A stretch of 64,000 bases of DNA from Alphaproteobacteria bacterium (GCA_028690155.1 JAQVBU010000004.1:1-64000); one strand, 5' to 3'. Shown: positions 29,294 through 38,607, counted from the stretch's first letter. Notes: a model not told the origin generated them from the letters alone. Program-made: numbers and translations.

Positions 29294-31030
29294 TCAGGAT
29301 CGTTCTCGATCGTTAACCGGGATAAGATGGCCAAGTCGATGCGGAAAATGCTTGGACAAGAATTTTCCGGCAAAAACGAGCCCCTTTTTCATATACCTCC
29401 GCCTTGAACGTTCCTTCGCTGACTCAATGTGGGGAATGGTAACCAAGGGCTGTGCTCCTGTAACACTTTCAAGATGATGAGCGCCGACGATCCGTTGGCT
29501 GAGAAGGTGCACGAGGACGAGGGTTCCCGCTCCTCCGAAGAAAGAGACGAGAACGCTTCCCAAAATCAGAACGATCAAACGAGGATGCGTGTCAATTGGG
29601 CATTCGGGTGGATCGACAAGAATGAGGCGTTCGTCTTTGCGGTCCTTTTGCCGTTGTTCGCGCATATCGGCGATCATTTTCTTTTCCTTAAGCGCGCGAT
29701 ACCGAATCTTGGCGTTTTCGTAATCGCGGGAAAGCCCGGCCATTTCTTTTTGCGTTTCAGGGTTGGCCATAAGAGCATCCCGGTAAGTGTCGAGCTGCTG
29801 CCGAAGGTCCTTGCGTTGACGCAAAAGCGACCGTTGTTTTTCTTCCGCGCTGTGCAATTGAGCGACAAGCTGAAGATAAGCGGGGTTGTCGGCATCGTCG
29901 ACGATGAGGCGATCCGAGGAAAGGGGCAGGCGGGTTATGGCGCGTTCGTGCTCAAGCGACTGAACCTCCTTTTCTAAGGCGAGGACATCGGGATGCCGGG
30001 GGCCGTATGTTTTCCGTGCGGCTTCAAGATTGGCCCTAACATCGGCAAGTTGGGCTGTCAGAAGAGAAGATCCATCCGTTTCTTGATCGATCTGGTCATG
30101 AAGCGCGGCGATTTGGCGGCGAAGCTTGATGACGTCGGGATGGTTTGGGCTGTAACGCGACGTTAACGAAGCGTATTGCGCTTGCAGCGCTTTCAGTTGG
30201 GTCGAAGGGGTGGTCAAAAGCCGTCCCTCGGCCATCACGCGCGAATAAGGGTCGACGGAAGCGAGTTGAGCTTCCAGCGCGCCAAGCGTTCCTTCGTTGG
30301 TTGCGATTTGGCTGTCGAGAGCCTGCATGGATAACGTCAGCGTCGCAACGATTTGTTGATTGAATCCTAGGGCTTCGGGGCGTGCCACACCGTGGGAGTT
30401 TTGAAACGCGGCGATCTTTTTTTCTTGTTCGGACAGTGAGGTGTCGAGCGTTTTGATTTGGGTGCTTAAAAAGGCCGACGTTTCTTGAGCGGTAGCCTGC
30501 CGTTCCTTTAAATCTTGGTCCAGAAAGCGCGAAGCAAGTTCATTAGTGACACGCTGTGCAACATGCGGGTCGTTGGCGCTGAAGCTCAGGGTAAAGGCGA
30601 TGGGCCCCAAGGAAGATCTGTTGGCCGCGGACGGGGATGCCCACGAGCCGCTGACGGGGGAGATTTTAATCTTGTCGCGCATAGCCTCGGCAACGGCGGC
30701 AAGGGGTTTCTTTTTCCTTTCTGCGGCATAAAGGTCTAATTTTGTGATGATGTCGGCCAGAGACGCCGTCGACAGAATTTTTTGCCGAAGCGCGCCCACG
30801 CGCTTGTCGGCCAAGATTTCGGCTTGCGCCAAAGGGGGGATGTCGGAAGCTGTTGTGGCGGACGAATCGATTTCCGGTTGTTCAATCTGAAGCGTTGCCG
30901 TCGATCGGTAATTCGACCAAGTCAACGCAAAGGATAGACTCACCGCGAGCAAGACGCCTGCTGTGGCAAGGAAGAGCCTCTTCCATCGTCTCAGGATGGC
31001 TAAGCAGTCGGTGAGCGAGATTTCTTCCAT
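29294..31030 (-). CDS. Wzz/GumC-type polysaccharide chain-length / co-polymerase protein
   Basis: A 578-residue inner-membrane protein with transmembrane helices near residues 16-40 and near 490-515, bracketing a long periplasmic coiled-coil region (about 160-440). The N-terminal Wzz signature EISLTDCLAILRRWKR is present, and a GNVR-like tail segment precedes the second helix. Such proteins set polymer length and link the export channel to the tyrosine kinase. ATG 31030 has GAGG five bases upstream; a second ATG lies 12 bases earlier. Gene order wza-like, beta-barrel, wzz-like, kinase indicates an operon. Confidence 0.85.
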   Translation of the reverse strand: MEEISLTDCLAILRRWKRLFLATAGVLLAVSLSFALTWSNYRSTATLQIEQPEIDSSATTASDIPPLAQAEILADKRVGALRQKILSTASLADIITKLDLYAAERKKKPLAAVAEAMRDKIKISPVSGSWASPSAANRSSLGPIAFTLSFSANDPHVAQRVTNELASRFLDQDLKERQATAQETSAFLSTQIKTLDTSLSEQEKKIAAFQNSHGVARPEALGFNQQIVATLTLSMQALDSQIATNEGTLGALEAQLASVDPYSRVMAEGRLLTTPSTQLKALQAQYASLTSRYSPNHPDVIKLRRQIAALHDQIDQETDGSSLLTAQLADVRANLEAARKTYGPRHPDVLALEKEVQSLEHERAITRLPLSSDRLIVDDADNPAYLQLVAQLHSAEEKQRSLLRQRKDLRQQLDTYRDALMANPETQKEMAGLSRDYENAKIRYRALKEKKMIADMREQRQKDRKDERLILVDPPECPIDTHPRLIVLILGSVLVSFFGGAGTLVLVHLLSQRIVGAHHLESVTGAQPLVTIPHIESAKERSRRRYMKKGLVFAGKFLSKHFPHRLGHLIPVNDRERS

Positions 31031-31062
31031 ATTTTTCCTCATAGGCCGGCGGGCCCGGGGCG

Positions 31063-32247
31063 TCAGAATTGGTAAGGATCCAAGTGAAAGGACAGTCCGA
31101 GAAAGAAGGCATGATCTTCCGCGGAGGAGGTTTGTTTTATAAAGGTTTTATGCCGATAGCGGTAAAAGGCCGTTCCATCAAGGTTGTCCGCGAGGCGATA
31201 CGTCAACCCGACCTTTCCGTCCGCGAGCGATTTTGTTTGGCCCATCCTTTTGATTTGATAATCGCTGGACAGATAAAGGGCTTTGAGCTGAAGCGAAACC
31301 CGTGGCGTGATTTTGCAGTCTTCGGCAAGGCTCAAGGATGTCTGCAAGGCTTCGGTTCCGTCGGCATAGGGCGCTTGGGCGCGCGATGCTTCGAAAAGGA
31401 GGGTGTCGCGTTCGCTCGTGAACGTCAGACGGCCCGAGAAAATGCCGTTTAACGCCCATGACGACACAGGATGGCCATAGGCATATTGGCGTCTTGCAAG
31501 AAGGCCTGCGGAGGCTTCGGCTTGAAGGCGTTCCGAGAACGCGGCTTTCCAGCCCAAAGATCCGCTCAGCGTATCGGAACGCGCCGCGCCGTCGCGAAGG
31601 GTTCGATAGCGTTGGGCCTCAAGAGAGACGAAGCCCGTGTGGATGGGGGTGAAGCGGTACTCGACAGAAGGCGAAAGTGCATACGTTTCGTAGCTCGTGA
31701 AATCGTCCTTTTTTTTGTACCGGGAACTCAGAAACGAGCCGCGTAAAGATAAGGAGGTCGCGGAGGACGGCGAAAAAGTGACTTGGGGCGTAAAGAACAA
31801 ACCTAAATGCCGCGAGACGATGGGGCTCGTTCCGGCGCCGGTTATTTCGCTGGTGCGTGTTGTATCGTAGTCGAGCCCTTTTTCAAGCGAGAAGGACCAT
31901 CGTGGATTCTTCTTCAGGAAGGACACGGAGGTATGGACATCGGTCGAGTTGTAGGCGGATTGACTGAAAACGTTTTCATCAAGGCCGAGGCGAATGCGCA
32001 TCAAGGATCTCTGGGCGCTTTTTTCCAAAAGGAATGACGGCGACGTAGTCGATCCCCACAAGATCGAGCCCCCCTGAGGCGCAAGCAAGGGATTTGATGA
32101 TTCCGAGACCGTTTGTGCAAGGTATGTTTGAAGAGAAAGGCCATCCGTGCCTTCGGCCGAAGCGGTGCCGCAAACCGCGGCGGCGATGCTGCATAGAAAA
32201 GCGCTTGGAATGCGAGGCCTGAGGAAAGAAGGCGTGGAGGAAGGCAT
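31063..32247 (-). CDS. Outer-membrane beta-barrel protein of the EPS module
   Basis: A 394-residue exported protein with a signal peptide ending near GTASAEG. The rest is built from alternating hydrophobic/polar strands rich in aromatic residues (for example SVEYRFTPIHTGFVSLEAQRY), and it ends in phenylalanine, as outer-membrane barrels do. It resembles the barrel protein found in exosortase-associated polysaccharide loci, and the neighbours fit that idea, but the family assignment is by context. It starts three bases after the stop of the wza-like gene. Confidence 0.75.
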   Translation of the reverse strand: MPSSTPSFLRPRIPSAFLCSIAAAVCGTASAEGTDGLSLQTYLAQTVSESSNPLLAPQGGSILWGSTTSPSFLLEKSAQRSLMRIRLGLDENVFSQSAYNSTDVHTSVSFLKKNPRWSFSLEKGLDYDTTRTSEITGAGTSPIVSRHLGLFFTPQVTFSPSSATSLSLRGSFLSSRYKKKDDFTSYETYALSPSVEYRFTPIHTGFVSLEAQRYRTLRDGAARSDTLSGSLGWKAAFSERLQAEASAGLLARRQYAYGHPVSSWALNGIFSGRLTFTSERDTLLFEASRAQAPYADGTEALQTSLSLAEDCKITPRVSLQLKALYLSSDYQIKRMGQTKSLADGKVGLTYRLADNLDGTAFYRYRHKTFIKQTSSAEDHAFFLGLSFHLDPYQF

Positions 32248-32250
32248 GCG

Positions 32251-32820
32251 CTAGAATAAAGTTTCCGTTGGGACGACAAGGACGTCGCCGGGTTCAAGGA
32301 CAACGTCCCCACTTAGGTTATTGCCCGAGGATAGTTTGTCATAAGAGACGGGGAGGGAGGAATCTTTGTTTTTGCCGTGCCGGATAACGATAATCTCGGA
32401 TTCGTCGGCATAAGGCGTAAGCCCTCCGGCCTGGCTTAAGGCTTGAAGAGCTGTCATCCGGTGCGAAAGGATGATTTCGCCGGGCTTGGCGACTTGGCCG
32501 AGCACGCTGACCGTGTGGCCCAAAGCCGCTTTGACCTGAACGGTTACGAACGCGTCGGGAATAAATTTTTCAAGGCTTTTTTTCACAAGATATTGGATTT
32601 CGGCTGGCGTCAGACCTTGAACCTTCAGCGTTCCGATCAGAGGGAAGGTTATGTCGCCGTTGGGCAGCACCAGCGCTTCGCGATCAAGACCATCTTCTTT
32701 CCAGACGGTAATTTGTAAAACGTCACCAGCAAGGACGCTGAAGGGATTAGATTCGATTGCGGATGCGGAAAGGGGGAAAAGGGCCAGCAGCAGGGCTAAA
32801 AGAAAAAGAATCTTTTTCAT
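32251..32820 (-). CDS. Wza/ExoF-type polysaccharide export protein
   Basis: A 189-residue protein with a signal peptide (residues 1-22, ending SASAIE). The Poly_export domain follows, with LAGDVLQITVWKEDGLDREA and DGDITFPLIGTLKVQGLT-type motifs. A SLBB-like beta-grasp part covers VSVLGQVAKPGEI and GDVVLEPGDVLVVP. It is shorter than full Wza and lacks its C-terminal membrane helix and lipobox cysteine, so it resembles the short periplasmic export proteins that work with a separate barrel, here the adjacent gene. Confidence 0.88.
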   Translation of the reverse strand: MKKILFLLALLLALFPLSASAIESNPFSVLAGDVLQITVWKEDGLDREALVLPNGDITFPLIGTLKVQGLTPAEIQYLVKKSLEKFIPDAFVTVQVKAALGHTVSVLGQVAKPGEIILSHRMTALQALSQAGGLTPYADESEIIVIRHGKNKDSSLPVSYDKLSSGNNLSGDVVLEPGDVLVVPTETLF

Positions 32821-32993
32821 ACGATTCCCAGCGGAAGGTCGCGTTTACAAGACATTATAAGTCTTTTAGGTTCTTCGGCAAGGAGATAGATTTTAAAACC
32901 CTTTTCTTCCTAAGAGGTTGATGTATAAAAAATCAGGGGGCCCTTTTAGGGAAGGCCCTCAAGAATGTTCCGGGCAGAAGCGAATAGAAGAGT

Positions 32994-33899
32994 ATGTACG
33001 AAGCGTTCTATAATTTGAGGGGAAGGCCTTTTTCGCTTTTGCCGGACGGCGATACGCTTTTTCCGAGCAAGCGGCACAAACGTGCGATGGCGATTTTGGA
33101 CTACGGAGTCGCCTCTCATGCGGGGTTTATCGTCATCAGCGGAGAAATCGGTGCCGGCAAGACCACCATTGCTCGCCATTTTTTAAAGACCGCAGGCTCG
33201 GATCTTACCGTCGGCATCGTTACGAATCCCAGCGTTTCGGCGGGGCGCCTTTTCGATTGGATTACCTTTGCTTTCGGTATTCGAGTCGCCGGCGACCGTA
33301 AGGACACAGCCCTTTACGGCGCTATTGTCGATTTTCTTGTGGAGAAGTATGGGCAGGGCAAGCGCGTTGTCTTGATTGTGGACGAAGCTCAAAATCTAAC
33401 GCCGAAAATGCTCGAAGATCTGCGCATGCTTTCGAACGTCAACAATGAACAAGATTTGCTTTTGCAAATCGTTCTTGTCGGACAGCCAGAGATGCTCGAA
33501 ACGCTTCGTAAGCCGGAACTTCGCCAACTTGTTCAACGCATCGTCGTTCATTGTCACCTCGATTCCCTGACGCCGTCCGAAACGGCCGCTTATATTCGCT
33601 ACCGGCTTAGCCTTGTGGGAGGTCAGGAAAAATTGTTCGGCGACGAGGCCTGCGCGGCGATTCACTATTTTACCGGTGGTGTGCCGAGACTTATCAATTT
33701 GCTGTGCGATCAAGCGCTTGTCTACGGTTTTTCCGAGGATTTGTCCGTTATTCCTTTGCCTATTGTGGCTGATGTGGCCATGGATCGAAATGAATTCGGA
33801 CTTAGCTCCTTCCGCCAAGTATCAAAGTCCTTTTCAAGCGAAGACCTGACGCGGGATATTCAAGATGCGCTGTCGGATATCCGAAAAAATGCGGCCTAA
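32994..33899 (+). CDS. ExeA/GspA-like AAA ATPase, EPS-locus type
   Basis: A 301-residue AAA protein. It starts MYEAFYNLRGRPFSLLPDGD, the typical opening of ATPases of exosortase/PEP-CTERM and general-secretion loci. It has Walker A GEIGAGKTTIARHFL, Walker B VVLIVDEAQNL and an arginine-rich sensor region near GVPRLINLLCDQAL. There is no peptidoglycan-binding domain after the ATPase part. It is divergent from the wza-like operon, with 173 bases between. Its job in polysaccharide export is not known. The small cysteine-motif gene overlaps its 3' end by 11 bases. Confidence 0.82.
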   Translation: MYEAFYNLRGRPFSLLPDGDTLFPSKRHKRAMAILDYGVASHAGFIVISGEIGAGKTTIARHFLKTAGSDLTVGIVTNPSVSAGRLFDWITFAFGIRVAGDRKDTALYGAIVDFLVEKYGQGKRVVLIVDEAQNLTPKMLEDLRMLSNVNNEQDLLLQIVLVGQPEMLETLRKPELRQLVQRIVVHCHLDSLTPSETAAYIRYRLSLVGGQEKLFGDEACAAIHYFTGGVPRLINLLCDQALVYGFSEDLSVIPLPIVADVAMDRNEFGLSSFRQVSKSFSSEDLTRDIQDALSDIRKNAA

Positions 33900-34305
33900 A
33901 AAAACCGCCGCGGCGCTCGCCTTCCTTTGTTTTCTTTTGTCAGGGATGGGGGGCGGGCATCCCGTTCTCGCTTCTTCCGTTGACTATATTTGCCTTAAAA
34001 AGTGCGCGGCAGAAGGATCTTCCTCGTCGGTTTGTTTGAAGGCCTGTTCTTATGAAGAACATGAACAGGTCGTTCCGGATGAGAAAAGGTATTCGCCACG
34101 CGTCTTCGGCCTTTTGCGACGGGACGAGGGGGAGGAAAGCGCGCCCGGACAAAAGAACCTTCCGTCAAACAAAAAAACCGACTACGCTTGCCAAGCGCTG
34201 TGCTTGCACGATAAGTCTTCTTACGACTTTTGCCGGCAAAAGTGCGAACACGGCGCAAACAGGGCCGTTGAAAAGAGCGATTTTCAGTATCGAAGGCGAC
34301 GATAG
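33889..34305 (+). CDS. Exported protein with two CX3C-X9-CX3C repeats
   Basis: A 138-residue protein, ATG 33889, overlapping the ATPase stop. It has a signal peptide ending near HPVLASS. Two repeats follow: CLKKC-9 residues-CLKAC (about 38-55) and CQALC-9 residues-CRQKC (about 105-122). Each looks like a helical hairpin held by two disulfides, the geometry of twin CX3C proteins. Between them lies a charged linker. I recognise no family. It would need the periplasm for disulfide formation. Context suggests a link with the export ATPase, but this is inference. Confidence 0.75.
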   Translation: MRPKKTAAALAFLCFLLSGMGGGHPVLASSVDYICLKKCAAEGSSSSVCLKACSYEEHEQVVPDEKRYSPRVFGLLRRDEGEESAPGQKNLPSNKKTDYACQALCLHDKSSYDFCRQKCEHGANRAVEKSDFQYRRRR

Positions 34306-34313
34306 GCGAAGGC

Positions 34314-35432
34314 ATGGCGATACGTTTTTCCTTTTTGTTTTTCCTTTTCCTTTTTCTTTTACCCGCGTGTGCGATGGGGCCTTCTTCGTCGCGCGAGCAT
34401 GTTTCGTTGACTCCCGTTTCTTTTTCGGATCTCGACGGGTGGAAAAGCGACGGGCCCAGAGAGGCGCTTCAGGCGTTTTCTCTGTCGTGCGTTCGTTTGA
34501 AGAAAAAATCCTCATGGGCCGATGTTTGCGATGGGGCCGCGAAGGAGCCTCAGACCGACGAGGCCGCGCGCGCTTTTTTCGAAACGGCTTTCATTCCCTA
34601 TCGTCTTGAGGGCGATACTGGGGAAGAGGGGCTTTTCACCGGCTACTATGCTCCCGAGCTTCATGGCTCTTTGAGACGCCACGGCGCGTATCAAACGCCT
34701 CTTTATGCGCAGCCTGACGACCTGATTTCGGTCGATCTCGGCGCGTTCAAGCCTTCGCTTGAAGGGCAGAAGATCAAGGGCCGCGTCCGCGAGACATCGT
34801 TTGTTCCTTATGACAAACGCGCCCTCATTGTGGAAGGATCTCTGAAAAAACGTGCCAAGCCGCTTGTTTGGGTCAACGATCCGGTTGACGCCTTCTTCCT
34901 CGAAATTCAAGGCTCTGGACGCGTGCGCCTTGACGACGGAAACGTGCTTAATCTCGGCTATGCCAATTCGAACGGGCAGGCCTACGCGTCTGTCGGAAGA
35001 CTCTTGGCCCAATACGATCTTCTTGAACGCCCTATTACGATGGATTTGATTCGTCGGTGGTTCGCAACCTATCCTTGGCGCGCCGAGGCCGTCATGAACC
35101 AGAATGAGTCCTACGTTTTTTTCCGCGTCCTTCCGAATGACGACGTTTTGGGGGCGATGAACATTGCGCTTACGCCGGGGCGAAGCTTGGCCGTTGATTC
35201 GTCCTATCATACGCTCGGAGCGCCTGTTTGGCTTGAAACGACGGATGGAAAGGGAGCCCCGTTCCGGCGGTTGATGGTTGCGCAAGATACGTGCGGCGCC
35301 ATCAAGGGCGTCGTGCGCGGCGATGTGTTCTGGGGCGTGGGCGAAGAGGCGGCGGCGCAAGCGGGCGCTATGCAAAATCGTGGACGGGCTTTTGTCTTTT
35401 TGCCAAAAACGATGACGCCAGACGATGAATAA
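34314..35432 (+). CDS. mltA: Membrane-bound lytic murein transglycosylase A
   Basis: A 372-residue lipoprotein. The signal ends in the lipobox LPAC with Cys19. The MltA domain has TGYYAPELHGS and the 3D domain at the C-terminus carries GSGRVRLDDG and DTGGAIKG-like DTCGAIKGVVRGD with the catalytic aspartate. It cleaves peptidoglycan glycan strands to 1,6-anhydro ends. It overlaps smr by 8 bases, the usual alphaproteobacterial order. Confidence 0.93.
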   Translation: MAIRFSFLFFLFLFLLPACAMGPSSSREHVSLTPVSFSDLDGWKSDGPREALQAFSLSCVRLKKKSSWADVCDGAAKEPQTDEAARAFFETAFIPYRLEGDTGEEGLFTGYYAPELHGSLRRHGAYQTPLYAQPDDLISVDLGAFKPSLEGQKIKGRVRETSFVPYDKRALIVEGSLKKRAKPLVWVNDPVDAFFLEIQGSGRVRLDDGNVLNLGYANSNGQAYASVGRLLAQYDLLERPITMDLIRRWFATYPWRAEAVMNQNESYVFFRVLPNDDVLGAMNIALTPGRSLAVDSSYHTLGAPVWLETTDGKGAPFRRLMVAQDTCGAIKGVVRGDVFWGVGEEAAAQAGAMQNRGRAFVFLPKTMTPDDE

Positions 35433-35925
35433 TATTTGGGACGACTATAAAAAGGGCGTCAAACCTCTGGCGTCGGCAAAACGTTCTTTGCCGAAAAAAC
35501 GCACACGCTCCCCGCCCGTTGAGGCGCGACGGCAAGCCGAGAGCGGGTCCGCGGAATCTCTTCTGCTCGGCCCCTCTGAAGGAAAAGGCCTCGGGACAGC
35601 CGTTTCCGCAAGCCTTGAGCGCCGCCGCGAAAAAGCGGTTCGCCGGGGAACCTTGATTGTTGAAGCCCGGCTTGATTTGCATGGAAAGACTCAGTCCGAA
35701 GCGTTCGAGGCGTTGGCTGATTTTATGCGTGCCAGCGTTTGCCGTGGATATCGGCGTTTGTTGATTGTGACGGGCAAGGGCCGTCTAGGAAAAGGTGTTT
35801 TGCGCGACAAGCTTAAAGAGTGGCTCGGCCGGTTGCCGGAGGCTTCGCGCATTATGGCGTTACGCCAAGCCGCGCCGCGCCACGGCGGCGCGGGGGCCTT
35901 TTATGTTTTGCTCAAAAAGGGCTAG
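35425..35925 (+). CDS. Smr-domain protein
   Basis: A 166-residue protein with a basic, disordered N-terminus (1-75) and a C-terminal Smr domain: LDLHGKTQSEAFEAL, then LLIVTGKGRLGKGVLR and the end segment RQAAPRHGGAGAFYVLLKK. Smr domains nick DNA or RNA, or bind branched nucleic acids, but the stand-alone alphaproteobacterial form has no settled role. It overlaps mltA at its start and convergent yraN by 4 bases at its end. Confidence 0.9.
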   Translation: MNNIWDDYKKGVKPLASAKRSLPKKRTRSPPVEARRQAESGSAESLLLGPSEGKGLGTAVSASLERRREKAVRRGTLIVEARLDLHGKTQSEAFEALADFMRASVCRGYRRLLIVTGKGRLGKGVLRDKLKEWLGRLPEASRIMALRQAAPRHGGAGAFYVLLKKG

Positions 35926-36275
35926 CCCTTTTGCCATGCGTTGGGAATATGTTTTGGCCAATGCCGGGGCCTGACCAGCATAACGTCGAGACGAAGATCG
36001 GCGCGCCCGAAGGATGGATGGCGGGCTATGAACATTTCCAAGGCCTGAATGATTCGGCCTTGTTGCCGGACCGAGAGGGCTTGAAGGGCATCTTCATGGG
36101 ATCGACGCGCTTTGACTTCGACGGCAGCCACGATGTTCCCGCGCGTGGCGACAATGTCGATTTCGCCTAAAGGAGTTTTATAGCGGACCGCCAAAATTCG
36201 ATAGCCTTTCAGCCGAAGCGCAAGGCGGCAAAGCCCTTCAGCATAAAGGCCTTTTTGGTAGGTTGTTCGGATCAT
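35922..36275 (-). CDS. yraN: YraN family (UPF0102) endonuclease-like protein
   Basis: A 117-residue protein with the UPF0102 layout: GLYAEGLCRLALRLKGYRIL, then RYKTPLGEIDIVATRG and VAAVEVKARRS. These carry the E-D-EVK residues of the PD-(D/E)XK nuclease fold. Function is not established. Its start overlaps the rsmI stop by 4 bases, so the pair is translationally coupled. Confidence 0.92.
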   Translation of the reverse strand: MIRTTYQKGLYAEGLCRLALRLKGYRILAVRYKTPLGEIDIVATRGNIVAAVEVKARRSHEDALQALSVRQQGRIIQALEMFIARHPSFGRADLRLDVMLVRPRHWPKHIPNAWQKG

Positions 36276-37195
36276 GTCTTCCTTGTGGCATGCAAAGCGA
36301 GGGCGCGGGCATAAACGTCTTTTTTGGGTATGCCGGTTAGGGCGGCAATTTCGGCAACGGCATCCCGTACGCTAAGGGCGGTAAGCCGTTCCGACAGCAG
36401 GTTATCGAGGTCGAACGCCGGTTCGATATCGGCGCCTTTTCCGACGAGAATGACGATTTCGCCTTTGGGCTGAGCCGAGGCATAAGATTCGGCAAGGGAG
36501 CCCAGAGAGCCGGGACGTATTTCCTCGTAAAGCTTGGTCAATTCGCGGCTGACAACGGCGGGACGGTCGGCGCCCAGCGTGCGGGCCATGGCGTCGAGCG
36601 TTTCCTTAAGCCGTTGAGGCGATTCGTAAAAGATGAGGGAGCCTGACAGGTGTTTCAGGGCTTCCAACTCGTTCTCTCGGGCGGTTTTTTTGGTGGGAAG
36701 AAAGCCCACGAAGGTAAACCTGTCCGTCGGAAGGCCGGACGCGGCGAGGGCGGTTAATGCGGCGTTGGGGCCAGGGACGACCGTGACGTTCAGGCCTTCC
36801 TTGCGGCAATCGCGGACAAGCTTGAATCCCGGATCGGCGATGCACGGCATCCCGGCATCGCTGATGAGAACGACGATTTGTCCTTCGCGCAGGCGTTTCA
36901 GGATTTCGGGGCGTTTTTCGTCGGCGTTATGGTCGTGATACGACAGCATAGGCTTTTTGATTCCATAGGCTTTCAGAAGCAGACCGCTTACCCGCGTATC
37001 CTCACAGGCTACGGCGTCGGCGGCGGTCAAGATCGCAAGGCCCCTCAGCGTGATGTCGCCCAAATTGCCGATAGGCGTCGCAACAAGATAAAGTCCGGGC
37101 GACGGTTTACAGGAGGCATCATTCCGGCTACCTTCGGATACCAACCGCGCTAACTTTGGGAAATCGAATGATGAGGATTTTTCTTTTATCGACAT
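36272..37195 (-). CDS. rsmI: 16S rRNA (cytidine1402-2'-O)-methyltransferase
   Basis: A SAM-dependent methylase of the tetrapyrrole-methylase fold that modifies C1402 in the decoding centre. Signatures are GLYLVATPIGNLGDITLRGL, ACEDTRVSGLLL, SDAGMPCIADPG and PGPNAALTALAASGLP. The start is uncertain. ATG 37195 overlaps the divergent lppC start by 28 bases and gives a 33-residue leader before the domain; a TTG at 37144 would avoid the overlap but lacks a ribosome site. yraN is coupled downstream. Confidence 0.93.
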   Translation of the reverse strand: MSIKEKSSSFDFPKLARLVSEGSRNDASCKPSPGLYLVATPIGNLGDITLRGLAILTAADAVACEDTRVSGLLLKAYGIKKPMLSYHDHNADEKRPEILKRLREGQIVVLISDAGMPCIADPGFKLVRDCRKEGLNVTVVPGPNAALTALAASGLPTDRFTFVGFLPTKKTARENELEALKHLSGSLIFYESPQRLKETLDAMARTLGADRPAVVSRELTKLYEEIRPGSLGSLAESYASAQPKGEIVILVGKGADIEPAFDLDNLLSERLTALSVRDAVAEIAALTGIPKKDVYARALALHATRKT

Positions 37196-38442
37196 GCTTT
37201 GCGCTGACGGTTCTCGTTGGAGGATGTGCGGACTTTGGGCGACCGGTTCCGAAAGAAACCGTCTTGCAAAGACAAGAGCCCACATACAAACCCTATTACC
37301 AAAAGGAAAGGGGGGAGCCAAGCGTTCCTTCTTTAGCCGAGCCCGGTATGGAGGGTGGGGAGATGCCTATGGCTCCCATCCCAAAAGCGATTCCCAAAGA
37401 AAAAATCAAAGCCGCTATTCTCTTGCCCCTCACGGGTCCCCATGCTGCTTTGGGGCGGGCGATGCTGAACGCGGCGGAACAAGCCGTGTTTGATGTTGCC
37501 GATGCGAATTTTGAACTTCAATCCTACGATACGGCTGCGGTTGGCGGTGCGCAAGCGGCGGCCCAAGCGGTTATCGATGGGGGGCCGCAGCTTATCATCG
37601 GGCCGCTTTTTGCTTCGGATGTTCCTTCGGTTAAGCTTGTGGCACAGATTCACGGCCTTTCGATGATGCCTCTTTCGACCGATACGACGTTGGCTGATCA
37701 GGGCGTCTATGTGATGGGATTGGCTCCGGAACCTCAGGTCGAGCGCGTTGTGGCTTTTGCCGCGGCGCATGGGCTGCGCAAGTTTGCCGCGCTTGTTCCT
37801 GCGACGCCTTATGGGGCTTTGGTGGGTGAAGTCTTTCGCCGTGCGGTGGCGCAGAATGGCGGACAGCTTGTTGCCTTCGAGATTTTCGAGCCTCAAACGC
37901 TTGAGGCCAAGGTTCAAAAGCTCGCGGTTCAAAAAGACTCGATTGATGCGTTGTTTTTGCCTGAAAGCGGTCCTTCGCTCAGTGTTCTGGTCAACGCTTT
38001 GTCCACGGCGGGGATAAGTCCCTCGCGAACGCGGGTTTTGGGAACGGGCATTTGGGACGTTCCGGGGCTTGGACGCAGCCAGCCTTTTCTGATCGGGGCC
38101 TGGTATGCGGCGCCGGATTCGATGCTCAGGCGCAACTTTATCACACGCTATGTTGCCTCCTATAACAGAGAGCCCCCGCGGTTGGCGACCTTGGCTTACG
38201 ATGCGACGGCGTTGGCGGCGATTTTGGCCAAGCAGGGGAGCCGGTATGACGAGCCATCCTTGACAAATCCGAATGGATTTGCTGGCCTCGACGGTATTTT
38301 CAGGCTTAAACCCTCCGGAAAAGTTGAACGCGCCATGGCGATTAATGAACTCGCTCAGGATGGCGTGCGGGTGATTGATCCCGCTCCGACGACTTTCGTT
38401 CTGTCCCCATTTAGGGAAAATTTAGGGCCTTCCGGACGGTAA
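37168..38442 (+). CDS. LppC/LpoA-like penicillin-binding-protein activator lipoprotein
   Basis: A 424-residue lipoprotein. The signal ends with lipobox LVGGC (Cys20), then a proline-rich linker (25-75), then a periplasmic-binding-protein fold like Leu/Ile/Val receptors (AAILLPLTGPHAALGRAML, PQLIIGPLFASDVPSV). LpoA-type proteins reach through the peptidoglycan to stimulate class A PBPs; one such PBP is encoded at 48-50 kb. The divergent rsmI neighbour is the conserved partner. Start ATG 37168 with GGGA upstream; an adjacent ATG at 37171 is equivalent. Confidence 0.88.
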   Translation: MMRIFLLSTCFALTVLVGGCADFGRPVPKETVLQRQEPTYKPYYQKERGEPSVPSLAEPGMEGGEMPMAPIPKAIPKEKIKAAILLPLTGPHAALGRAMLNAAEQAVFDVADANFELQSYDTAAVGGAQAAAQAVIDGGPQLIIGPLFASDVPSVKLVAQIHGLSMMPLSTDTTLADQGVYVMGLAPEPQVERVVAFAAAHGLRKFAALVPATPYGALVGEVFRRAVAQNGGQLVAFEIFEPQTLEAKVQKLAVQKDSIDALFLPESGPSLSVLVNALSTAGISPSRTRVLGTGIWDVPGLGRSQPFLIGAWYAAPDSMLRRNFITRYVASYNREPPRLATLAYDATALAAILAKQGSRYDEPSLTNPNGFAGLDGIFRLKPSGKVERAMAINELAQDGVRVIDPAPTTFVLSPFRENLGPSGR

Positions 38443-38607
38443 AAAATCGAGTTTTAACGAAGGACGGAAGGTTTTTTTAGGGAGATTAAAACACTAACGT
38501 TTTGTTTTTTAGTGGTATTTTTATTTTGGTTTTTTGGCAAACACGGCCTTAAGGAAAGAGCCCTCGCTCTCTTCTTTTTTCAAGAAAAAGCTTTGGATTC
38601 AGTAAGA

